Of a DNA stretch of 64,000 nucleotides, positions 11,375 through 21,285 are shown one piece after another. Below the pieces are notes generated by a model. It was not told the origin of the DNA, ran no database searches, and worked only from the letters and a program-made list of their open reading frames with translations. Origin of the DNA: Cryptomeria japonica. Lineage: Eukaryota; Streptophyta; Pinopsida; Cupressales; Cupressaceae. Where the stretch lies: assembly GCF_030272615.1 (NCBI RefSeq), contig NC_081412.1, positions 140,031,747 through 140,095,746 of the forward strand, given 5' to 3'. Made by a program: the position numbers and the translations under genes. Within the stretch, counting starts at the first letter, position 1. Every line of letters starts with the position of its first letter.

Positions 11375-12509
11375 TGTTGACAAGAGACACTATTCCGGTG
11401 AAGATTGATGCATGATTGATTCTTAGGAGTTGTCAGTGATGGAAATCAAGTTCAGAAATCATATCCGATGTACATAGATTTGATTTACCGGAAGTCACAT
11501 ATTTCATAAGGCATAAGTCTGGAAGGTGGAACTCAGTAACCAATAGAGTACAAATACAGATTGCATATCTTGATTTTGGTTTTGTAACTTTGGTTGCCAT
11601 GATAGAGGCAGATTATTTGAGGTTCGAGGTAGAATATTTTGTAATCCTAATATCCAATGTTGATTCATGAGCAAGATTGAACATCTGGTATTTAGTAATT
11701 CAGTTAGAACAGAGCTATTTTTGTGTAACGTGTGATGTGGAATCTTTGGGTTGATTTCTATGATTGGTTTCATGTTCAAGGTGATTGGGAATAATTTTGT
11801 GAAGCTCTGCATATGGATTTGTGGATAGATTGAGCTGACTTAAGATTACATGTTTCATGTTGTGTGTTATGCAGTTTTTGGAAGCTGACATGAGAAATGA
11901 TTCATTTTGTTGATGTGGATATGTAAGAATGATTCATTTGAGAATTTTTATGTATGAGTAGAGTGTGAGAACTCTGTATGAGTGAATGTCTAAAGTCTGG
12001 TGACTGTTATTGAAGATTTTGGTGTTTCGGTGTATGATAGAGCAGGAAAATAGGGCAGATAAGAAGAACAGTTGTAGAAGTCAATTTGAGCCTAACCGAG
12101 ACTGATTTTTGGCATACATAGATGTTATACTTCATTTCATTCATTATTGTTATAAAATGTAATCTCCTATAAGGAAGTGAGCATTCCTCCGAGTTGTAGG
12201 CCTATTTTGTATTTGAGCAGTGAGCTCTAGGCAGTGTCCCTGAATGAAAGTGCATTCCCCTTATGTAATATTATCATACTCCTGGCCATAGTATAAGAAT
12301 ATTGTGGGTTCAAATCCCACCATGGTTTTTTCCTTTCTAGGTTTCTACATAAAAATCATGGTGTTATGGTTGTGTGGTTTATTGCCTTATGTTTATGCAC
12401 TTTACTTTCATTATCATGCATCTGGTGGTTTAAGAATCAGCTTAATAAGTTTGTAAATTACAAAAAACTAATTCACCCCCCCACCTCTCAGTGTTCATTG
12501 ATTCCAACA
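11375..12509 (+). repeat. 5' LTR (1135 bp) of the element with the unknown ORF
   Basis: Matches 17708-18827 end to end. It contains a perfect tRNA T-arm-like hairpin (12304-12321), the folded U5 motif (12321-12350), and, near its 3' edge, the C-tract motif ATTCACCCCCCC...CTCTCAGTG shared with the other Copia LTRs of the window. Confidence 0.88.
12304..12321 (+). other. tRNA T-arm-like hairpin / B-box match in LTR
   Basis: GTGGG-TTCAAAT-CCCAC forms a 5-bp stem with a 7-base loop and contains GGTTCAAATCC, which fits the Pol III B-box pattern. The same element is at about 18627-18643 in the other LTR. No A-box or acceptor stem was found, so it is not called a tRNA. Confidence 0.5.
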
Positions 12510-12510
12510 A

Positions 12511-12523
12511 TTGGTATCAGAGC
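12511..12523 (+). other. Primer-binding site, initiator-Met tRNA type
   Basis: TTGGTATCAGAGC lies one base after the 5' LTR edge, as in Copia elements. Confidence 0.92.
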
Positions 12524-12577
12524 TTAGTTCCTCACAATAAGCCTAGCAGCTTGAGGAAGATCCAGAAGATTGAATCA

Positions 12578-13600
12578 ATGGACTCTAGTTTGCAAAAGCA
12601 ATTTACTGTGGCACTTGAAGATCTTGATGCAGCTATGAAAGAGAAGAGTATCATGAGAAGAAGTCTAGAAGCAACTGAAAATTTCATTGAATCTCTGAAA
12701 GAACATCTGAACATGTCAAGAGAGAAGAGAAAGGAACTTATGGATAAACTCAAGGAGAAAGAAGAACAAAGCATTGACAATCAATCCCTACAAGAAAAGA
12801 CAGATGAATGTATAAAGCTTGCCAGAGAGAATGCAGTCCCAAAGAATGAAATGCAATCCATTGTGATGAAGTGACAAAGGAGATTGAAGATAGAAAGAAG
12901 AATGAGGAAAATCTGACTCACTCATTGGAGGATAGATTTGATGAATGTTACAGATTGAACTATGAGAATGATCAGTTGAAACTTGAATTGGTGCAATCCA
13001 AGAATGATGGACAGGAACTTGAAAGGCATATCATAATCCTAACAAATGATATTTCTACTACTAATGAGTACAAAGAAAAATTCAAAGCTAGCTCAGCCAA
13101 GCTAGATGAGATGCTGGAAAGTTAGAGACATGGGAAAGACATGCGAGGACTTGGCTATAAGAAAGGAGAATCCTCTGGTTCTGGACAAAGCAATCATCAA
13201 AAGAACAAGAATCGTCTAGTAAGACAGCCTAATTCCTATAAATTCAATTGTAAATGTTTTTTTTGTGGTAAATTTTCTCATATTGAAAAAGAATGCAGAA
13301 ATAGGATGATGAATAATGGTCCTACCTTTACCAGTCAATGTTTCATATGCAACCACTTTGGTCATAAGTCAAACATGTGCAAAGCAATGATGAACAATTC
13401 TAAAGTAAGAGATGGTATTCTTGTGGAATGTTTGGACACATTTCTAATCAATGTAGGATGAGACAAAATCAGATGAACTTCAGGCCTATGCAAGGAAATG
13501 TTGTTTGTTATGCATGCAACAAATCTGATCACATTGCAAAATATTGCAGGAACAAGAGTATAAGCAAGAATACTCCAGTAGACAAGAACATATTAGATTA
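12578..13600 (+). pseudogene. Copia-type gag remnant with four zinc knuckles
   Basis: Nucleic-acid-binding structural protein of the element. The likely start is ATG at 12578. The first 100 codons and the following stretch (12871-13125) are Glu/Lys/Leu-rich with heptad-like spacing, suggesting coiled coil. The plant Copia capsid fold (NYxxW...LWDxL) seen in the neighbouring element is missing, so the N-terminus appears deleted. A GLGYKKGESS linker precedes the knuckles: CFFCGKFSHIEKEC, CFICNHFGHKSNMC, a third in another frame with its first Cys replaced by Trp (WYSCGMFGHISNQC), and CYACNKSDHIAKYC. Shifts at about 12.87 and 13.42 kb break it. Confidence 0.8.
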
Positions 13601-14144
13601 AAAGGGCGAAGAAAAGGTTGAAGAAGTAAGAGAGAAACATGAGAAGATTTGGGTTAAGAAGGAAGATTCAAATGTCCAGAATGGCTCCACACCTAATTTC
13701 GGTGTTGGAACCTCATCCGATAACTAAGGCATTTTGGTCTTAGGGGGAAGCTTTTCATATAGATCTTTAAAACCCCCCTTTCAAAGATTTGTAACTGGTC
13801 GAGGATGGTTGCAAATGATGGAGATTAGCTATGCAGTCGATATCTGGAAGATCACAGGCCTATCTGAGTATCCGGTGATGAATTTTTGAGAAGAAGGGTA
13901 TCCGAAACGCCTTTAAGGTTGTGCATTTATTACGACTTATAGTTAGGATTTCGGTGGATAAAAAAGCATTTCTATCATTCATTCTTCACATTGCGATTGA
14001 AGAGAAAGAGAAAAAGAGCAAGGCGAACAAGATTGAGCAGTGATAACTGAGCTTGAAGCAATCCGAAAGTGATTCCTAGCATCCGATTGAATTTGCGGAG
14101 GTATTTACTCATGTTAAAGCTATTTTTCATACCCTTATTTCAAA
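13601..14144 (+). other. Spacer between gag remnant and second ORF
   Basis: No domain is seen. The part 13985-14110 is purine-rich and free of long ORFs, like a 5' leader, and AGGTATTTAC near 14097 resembles a splice donor. A separate transcript for the second ORF is possible but unproven. Confidence 0.4.
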
Positions 14145-17100
14145 ATGGCATATGCATCTAGTGTTGCAACCCTTTAGTAGTTGAGATTACTGAGAGAGCA
14201 AGGCCAGTGTTCAAGAAACATCCATTCAAATCTGTTGAAGATGATCTAGAAGGTGCATTTTCTTTTGTACCATATGGCATGCTACATAATGAAGATATTA
14301 GGGCATATATTCACTATAATATCGGGGAGCTTAGAAATGCAGATATGTTGTCACTATACACCAAGCATATGATGGATGGAATGGGGAATCTGAAGCCCGA
14401 ATTCAAATCATTGCAAGACAAGGGTTTTATTTAGTTTGTTCATTTCCCATGTTCGATGAATCTGAATGGGTCAAGTAAATCTTGAGCCGAATCCACGATG
14501 AGTTTGTATGGTTGGATAGACCTCACAAGATTACAAAGAAATTCATTCAAGATGTAACCTATTTGAATCCAATCGGTGAGATCCTTGGTCTGACGAAAGT
14601 TCAGAACACAACAGTAACAAAGGTTATTGAATCCCAACGTGATAGTCAGTCGATGAGAATTAGTGATATATCATTGAACATGATGGGAGATTTGCCTCAA
14701 TGGTAACAGGATATAAGGTGTATTAGTCTAGCAGACAAAATTCAATATCTGGTACTGCTATATTTGCAGCCTATCAGATGCTTAAGGAGGACATAAGGCA
14801 TGATCTATGTGGAGTGCTTCTCGGTGAGCTAATGAGAAACCTACAGAAGATAAAACAAGATAAGAAACATGTTTTCAAATTCAATTATCTAATTGTTTGT
14901 TTACCACTTTACTTTTTGAATGAAATTCCTGGAATAGGAAAGGTTCAGTGGGCTTATGATAAACTGGTGGCAGTCCAAATCAAGGAAGTTTTATAGGGTT
15001 TGGGTGATACTGTAGTTTAGAAATTTGCTTGTGGGGATACTTTAAATCATTTCAAGCAATGATGCAGAGCAGAGAGAGGATTCCAAAAGATATTGTTTAA
15101 AAATATGAGAATACAATCTACTTTATGGTAGACAAAGATCAATGTCACATGGAGGCAATTGAACCTAGAACCATTTGGATCATGCCCATGGGGTATGAGG
15201 TAGATGGAAGTACACTTGATGCACATGCTCAAAATTTGTTAAGTAAACCAATAGAGGAGAAGGAAGAGAGGTTCAGTACTTACAAGGAGAAAGACTTAGA
15301 TTTGCATAAGAAATTTACTAAGTTGACAAGGAAGAGGAAAGTCAAAAAGGAAGTTGAAGAGCTTGCTGAACAAATGGGAATATCAAAAGAAGTTGTGCAA
15401 AGGGCTAGGGAGCAAAATATACTGAAGGAGGAGGACATGGTGAAGCCCAAGAAGTCAAAACCGGTCTACACTCCCAATAAATCCAAGCCAAGGCAATCCT
15501 ATTCTGCACCTATCTCTAGTGTTCAGAAGCTTATCCCTCCACCCAAGCCATAAGCCAAGTCATCTGGTGGAGTTGAGAAGAGGAAAAAGGAGAAGCCGCA
15601 AAGAGAATATGTTGTAGCCACTGCTAAGGATATAGAAATTGAATCTGATGAAGTGGTGAAAGAGGTAAAGAAGATAGCTACCTATGCTAGGGTAGTGAGG
15701 AAGCCTCAATCCGGTGGAGCCCAACTATCCAAGAAGTCAAAATCAGAAGTTGAGCCATCCAGTAGAGCCAAAGTGAGCAAGAAGCAGAAATCTAAATAGG
15801 ATGAAGCTCTAAAGTTTGGAAAAGTTGAAGATACTTATGATGTTGTTCCCCCAATGACTTTGAATGAAATAATTGATGAAATGATTAAGGATGGTAATTT
15901 GAAGAATGTGCCTATATGTTATGAGAATTTTATGATAAAGATCAAAGAGCTATAGAGGACGTAGTTGTACAATACATGGATTTTTATAGTAAAGCATTAA
16001 TAGAATTATCATCCATGATACCCAAGAGTCTATATGACATTTTGGATGCAAGGAAGCATACAACAAGTTTAGAGGATGAAAGAATAAAGGAATATGTATT
16101 AGTAAATTTGAGTTCTATGATTTATAAAGATGAAGTTGATAGGTTGTTAAAAATTGCTAAGGAAATATTTCGAAGCAAGAAGAGAGTCAATAAAGTCATG
16201 CTCGGTAAAATAGATAAAGTGACTAAAGAAACCGAAGTAATTTTGAGACATTTTTTTATAGATCATAGATATGATGTGAATCCAGCACATGATGACACTC
16301 AACTGGGAGAGCAATTATGATACATTTGTTCTGAAAGTTCATGCAGTCGTTCCTAATGTACAGAAAGATCAAACATCTGAGAAGGTCATTCTGGCATGGC
16401 AGAACAATGTGCATGCAGCAGTTGATGTTGATCAGAAGGTTGATAACTCCAGTAAAGCTTAATAGGATCCTTCAGTGATAGAAGTTGTTTCAGAAAAGGA
16501 AACTGAGGTGACAATTGATGCTAAAAAGGGTGAAGATGATGGTGAAGATGCAAGTGAAGAGGTAGCAGAAACAGAGAAAGGAGAGGAGAAGGATAATCAT
16601 GTTATGTTGATAGTGGCAAGAGACATTGTAGTTGATAAAGGAAAACAGGTTGCTACTGATTCAGATGAGTTTGCTCAAGGGACTATTCACCTGAATTCTT
16701 TATCTTTGATTCAAGCATTGAAGCTAGCAACTCTTGCGCAAGCAAAAGCCGGTGAGGACTTACACAAGTCCCATACCGCAGATAAAGAGTTAATAACATT
16801 GGTAGGAGGTGTATTGGAGAAAAAATTTCCATCTTTTATATTGAACACAACAGATAATCCCTCTGGTAAGATAAGAGGTATGTTGAATGTTGTAGAATCT
16901 CATTTTGTATCTTTGGAGAAGGCAGCAGATGCTAGAGTTTTGAATCAGTTTAATGCCATGAGACTGAAAAAAAATTTGAAGATGATTGAGAGTGATAGGG
17001 TCAGTTTAATAACTGCTATGAAGGGCATTCAAGATGCACTAGATGAGGGTGGTCAAATATACAAGTCATATCTAATTTTGCCAAATTTTACTATGGACAT

Positions 17101-17488
17101 TGACAAAAAAATAAAAGAATGTGAAGAACATATTGCTAGCATATCTCAGTCATATGCACCCTAGTCAGTCTCAACTAGTAGTTTTGAACCACAAGTTTTG
17201 GGTATATTGGATAAGATTAAGAATTTAAATTGGGAGAAGGACAAAATTTTGGGTAGAGTAGGAGAAGTGAGGAGTCTTATCACTCCCTGGATAGATTCTC
17301 TAATGAGTAGTATGAAAGATGAAAATGATGATTTGAATAAGAGTGTTCTATCAAATAGACAAGGAGAAAAGATGCATGCATATCTTTTTAGTGGGATGAT
17401 CAATATTTTGGAAAGTCTAAAGAAAGCATGGGATAACCACTTGTTGTCCCTAAGGACAATTTTTGCAGATATTTTCAAGTTTTTGTAA
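14145..17488 (+). pseudogene. Unknown second ORF of the pol-less Copia element
   Basis: I do not recognise this protein. The reading starts at ATG 14145 (MAYASSVAT), changes frame several times, and can be followed to the stop at 17486-17488, over 1000 codons. Open pieces are 14207-14434, 14482-14706, 14778-14996, 15125-15553, 15976-16320, 16475-17164 and 17198-17488. The last two are one frame split by a TAG. The N-terminal third looks globular (SFVPYGMLHNEDIRAYIHY; FVWLDRPHKITKKFIQDV; LLGELMRNLQKIKQDKKHVF). The middle is Lys/Ser/Pro-rich and basic (15430-15800). A strongly acidic stretch follows (about 16500-16600), then a helical, coiled-coil-like C-terminus. No RT, integrase, RNase H, protease, zinc or transmembrane motif is visible. 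It occupies the place of pol, or of the extra ORF that follows pol in some Copia lineages. Confidence 0.65.
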
Positions 17489-17695
17489 GAAACTATACAT
17501 ATCCTTATATATAAGTTTTGGTGAATCCCTATCTTTAGCATTGTTGTCAAAGGGGGAGAGAGTGAAGTGAAAAATGGTGCAAATCCTCAGGGGGAGCTTG
17601 TAGAGTCTTGAAGAATTTTGGGAGAAATTTTGAATTTTTGAAGTTTTGCAGTTTTGAGTGTACAGTTCATTTTTCACAATGTTGCCATCAATACC

Positions 17696-17707
17696 AAAGG
17701 GGTAGAT
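17696..17707 (+). other. Polypurine tract
   Basis: AAAGGGGTAGAT directly abuts the 3' LTR start TGTTGG at 17708. A second G-rich run, AAAGGGGGAGAGAG, lies upstream near 17549. Confidence 0.75.
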
Positions 17708-18827
17708 TGTTGGCTAGAGACACTGTTCTGGTAAATGTTGATGCTTAGGAGTTGTCATTGATGGCAACCAAGTTCAAAAATCATATCTGGTGTACATAGA
17801 TTTGATTTACCAGAAGTCATATTGTTCATAAGGCATAAGTCTAGAAGGTGGAACTCAGTAACCTATAGAGTATGAGTATAGTTTGCATATCTTGCTTTTG
17901 GTTGTGTAGCTTTGATTTCAGTGATAGAGGAAGATGATTCAAGGTTAGAGGCAGATTATTCTGTAATCCTAATATCCGGTGTTGATTCATGAGCGAGATT
18001 AAAGGTCTGGTATCTGGTAATTCAGTTAGAACAGAGCTATTTTTGTGTAACGTGTGATGCAAAATCTTTGGGTTGATTTTAGTGATTGGTTTTGTATTCA
18101 AGGTTTTGGGCTGACTTGTGTGAAGCTCCGCATATGGATTTGTGGACGGATTGAGCTGAATTAAGGTTACACATTTCATGTTGCATGTTATGTGGTTTTT
18201 CGAAGCCGACATGAGAAATGATTCATTTTGGTTATGTGGATATATAAGAATGATTCATTTGAGCATTTTGATATATGAGTAGAGTGTGAGAAGTATGTAT
18301 GAGTGAATGTCCAAAGTTTGGTGATTGTTATTGAAGATTTTGGTGCTCCAGTGTATGACAGAGTAGGAAAATAGATCAGATAAGCAGGACAATTACAATA
18401 GTCAATTTGAGCCTAACCGAAACTGCTTTTTGGCATATATAGATGCTATACTTCAGTTCATTCATTATTGTAATCAATTGTAATTTCCTATAAAGTAGTG
18501 AGCCTTCCTTTGGGTTGTATCCCTATTTTGTATTTGAGTAGTGAGCTCTATGCAGTGTGCCTGAATGTAAGTGCATTCTCCTTATGTAATTTTATCATAC
18601 TCTTGGCCATAGTATAATAATATTGTGGGTTCAAATCCCACCGTGGTTTTTCCCTTTGCGGGTTTCCACGTAAAAAATTTGGTGTTATGGTTATGTGGTT
18701 GATTTCCTTATGTTTCTACACTTTACTTTCATGATTATTCTTCTGATGGTTTAAGAATTAGCTTAATAAGTTTATAAATTACAAAACACTGATTCACCCC
18801 CCCTCTCAGTGTTCATTGATTCCAACA
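17708..18827 (+). repeat. 3' LTR (1120 bp) of the element with the unknown ORF
   Basis: Partner of 11375-12509. The folded U5 motif at 18642-18670 is better preserved here (CGTGG-TTTTT-CCC and GGG-TTT-CCACG). It ends TTCCAACA at 18827, after the C-tract motif at 18793-18809. Confidence 0.88.
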
Positions 18828-19245
18828 ATTCTAAGGTAACATGCATGATGTTGTGAAAGATTGTTGTCATGGATCTCTGATATGTGGCACCCATGTTCTT
18901 CAATCCAAAGGGCATGACATTCCAACAAAAGGTACACCATGGACATGTGAATGTTGTCTTGTGTTGATCTTCAGGTGCTATCTTACTTTGATTGTATCTA
19001 GAGAATCCATCCATAAGTGATAACATTGCATGGCCTATTGTGAGATCAATGATCAAATCAATATTTGGTGGGAAGTCATCTTTGGTAAAAGCCTTGTTTA
19101 TGTCTCTAAAATCGATGTGTATCCTTATGTTGCCATCTGGTTTGATGACAGGTACAAGATTGGAAAACCATTTGGGGTAATCAATTGGTTCAATGAACCC
19201 AACATCCAACAACTTTTCAAGCTCAATTTTCACTAATAATGCCAC
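18828..19245 (-). pseudogene. Gypsy-1 reverse transcriptase, N-terminal part
   Basis: RNA-dependent DNA polymerase fragment. The minus strand reads KLLDVGFIEPIDYPKW, then FRDINKA, LSLMDGFSRYNQ, TTFTCPW and VMPFGLKN, the ordered RT blocks of Ty3/gypsy elements. The fragment stops a few codons before the YVDD box, which lies at 11343-11369 beyond the nested element. Homologous to 36.77-37.19 kb in Gypsy-2. Confidence 0.85.
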
Positions 19246-20700
19246 CTATGGATGCATATTTCATAATTTTTTCTTAACTAGTTTGGTTCCTGGAGTGATT
19301 GTCAAGACATGCATAACCAAATCAGGATCTAGTCTAGGCATATTTGTGTATGACCATGCAAAGTTAATCTGTCTCTTTGTGAAGAACTTTGTGAACTATG
19401 GCAACTCAATTTTATCAATGATTGTTCAAGGAAGATGTAGTGTGGTATCTCTTATGTCCCAATGTTTGTTTATATATTCTCTTTAATCAACATAGATGAT
19501 CTCTCCTAATATGATATCATGGGGAGGGTGTCAAACCTTCCATCATGTGGTGCGTCAGAGAGGTTTTCACCATCGAATGCATCCTTTATTTTTACTTTTT
19601 TGGGGTCAAAAAGCATCGTAGTGCATTTTTCACTAAAAGACCTATTATTTGTTTTTATTTTATTATTTTTGCAACTAGAAGGTTTGGCACCCTCTCCAAA
19701 GTAATCCATGCTATTGAGTTCAATGGTGTATCCTACTTTATGGTCCCTAAGGGGGAGATCATCTCTTATGCCAAGGTAATCAATGAAGGCCTCATAATTT
19801 TTGAATGTGTCAATTTGTGGTCCTTGTTGGTCCCAATCAATAAGTTGAGGGTGAATGAGGGGAAGGCCATCGGTATGTTCGAAGTCGGCAAGTGTAAGGG
19901 TAAAGACATAAGATTCTTCACGTATGTCAATAAATTCATTGAAGTCATTGCCGGTACTCTCCTCATAATTATCGATCACAAGAGAACCTAAATCGACATC
20001 ACTAAAAGGACACTCAGCAACAGGAGTTCTCACTTTTCACGGTTTTTACCTAGAGCCTCGAGACGTAGAGGATTTGGGATACCAAAATGTCTTTATCCAC
20101 ACTTCACCACTATCTTTCTTATCCTGGGATGTAGAATTTGATGATTCTTGACCAACTTTGAATAGTTCTCTAAAAAAAATTCTTCTATGGGTTCACCAGG
20201 TTCTCTGAAAGTTTTTGCAAGCTCATAATCACTGGATGATTTGTTTGAAACACATTCCCTTTCATTTGAATCTATAGAATAACATCTTTCTTTTTTTTGG
20301 TCATTGGTGGAAGTGGGATAAGTAATTTGCAATGTTGCTTCATAATCAAGACCGCTTTATCTCAATGGTGTGAAACCAAGTCCCTTAGTTCTCTACTTCT
20401 TTGGTACTAATTTAGGTTGTAATGGTTCCACAATACCTTTCTTTTGTATGCCAGGAGGAACTTTTCCATCATATCCCATATTTTGTAAAACTTGAAGCCT
20501 TTTCCATAGTTTTTGACTGGTATTGTAATGTGGTCTTGATTGGGTTGTTCTTCTGGTTTTTTGTAAAGCATCTTGTAGATATCATCTTCTTCCATTTCAC
20601 CCCATTTTTTGAAGGTGGTGGAATCCCATTTTATGATGATTGTTGATATCTTCTTCAAGGGATGTGGTCTACCATAAATATTGGGAGAGTCCATTAATTA
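19246..20700 (-). pseudogene. Gypsy-1 protease-RT linker with G-patch-like segment
   Basis: The part 19506-20033 keeps 175 open codons (DVDLGSLVIDN..., HKVGYTIELNSMDYFGEGAK) homologous to 37.3-37.7 kb of Gypsy-2. At about 20390-20510 a shifted frame reads LQNMGYDGKVPPGIQKKGIV...KGLGF, a G-patch-like pattern (spaced glycines). Its Gypsy-2 counterpart reads MQRMGYDGQSALGPCKQGRH...TGLGF. G-patch segments occur in some retroelement polyproteins as nucleic-acid-binding modules. Frames are broken. Confidence 0.65.
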
Positions 20701-20778
20701 GCTTAGATACATGGTTTGATTAAGATTTTATTCTCCCATACCTTTGTCTTTTAATTTTCCTTTGAGTTATGCTTGCTC

Positions 20779-21225
20779 TTAAGTGGAAGCCTCTAATGAT
20801 TCTGGATCAATATATGTTGAAGATGGACTAGCTTCTCGATTAATTGGGACTATCATTTTAGGTCTTGGCCAAAGATTGTGGCAATACATGTATGGATTTG
20901 GATCCCCTTTAACTATGACCTCAGTTCCATTGTGTGGAAACTTGATGCATTGATGGTAAGTTGAAGGTACTACTTTCATTGCATGTATCCAAGGTCTTCC
21001 CAAAACTATATTGTATGTGATATCAAGATCAAGGACTTGGGAAACCACATCCTTTGTTACTGGCCCAACTATTAGAGGTAAAGTGATTGTTCCTTTTGAG
21101 GAGCGTTCATCATCATAGGCCTTTATAGTGATTTTCTTTCTAGAATCCACAATGTTTTTAGAGAATCCCAATGTTAAGACATCTTTCAAAGTGCAAATAT
21201 TGAGACTTAATCCTCCACCTATCAA
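20779..21225 (-). pseudogene. Gypsy-1 aspartic protease region
   Basis: Retropepsin-type protease that would cut the polyprotein. The start reads GGGLSLNICTLKDVL, where the active-site Asp-x-Gly is changed to IGGG. The Gypsy-2 equivalent still reads LIDNGACLNICTL, also off-consensus. KKITIKAYDDERSSKG and the ILGRPW-type segment (NIVLGRPWIHAM) follow. The missing catalytic Asp-Thr/Ser-Gly makes activity unlikely. Confidence 0.75.
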
Positions 21226-21285
21226 GACTCATTTTATGTGATGTTTATGGAGGAAAGCTCCAATGTGAAGTGGTGCCTTGTGTGG

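Larger units (their letters stand above)
11375..18827 (+). mobile_element. Copia-type LTR element without pol, carrying an unknown second ORF, 7.5 kb
   Basis: Direct repeats 11375-12509 and 17708-18827 start TGTTG and end TTCCAACA. A 5' TTGGTATCAGAGC primer site follows at 12511, and a purine-rich tract precedes the second LTR. The internal 5.2 kb contains a gag remnant with four CCHC-like knuckles (12578-13570) and a decayed reading frame of over 1000 codons (14145-17488). Neither shows protease, integrase, RT or RNase H motifs. It is inserted in Gypsy-1 pol immediately beside the YVDD codons. The 5-bp flanks (ACTCA and ATTCT) do not match well, so the duplication has decayed or the edges are off by a base or two. 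Confidence 0.87.

Noticed and set aside
12290-12330. A tRNA gene in the LTR because of the perfect T-arm-like hairpin
   Set aside because: No acceptor stem, D-arm, anticodon arm or A-box could be drawn around it, and the same sequence is at the same place in both LTRs. It is reported only as a T-arm-like motif.
11370-18832. Clear target-site duplication for the second Copia-type element
   Set aside because: The flanks ACTCA and ATTCT match at too few positions to claim; the element call rests on LTRs, primer site and purine tract instead.
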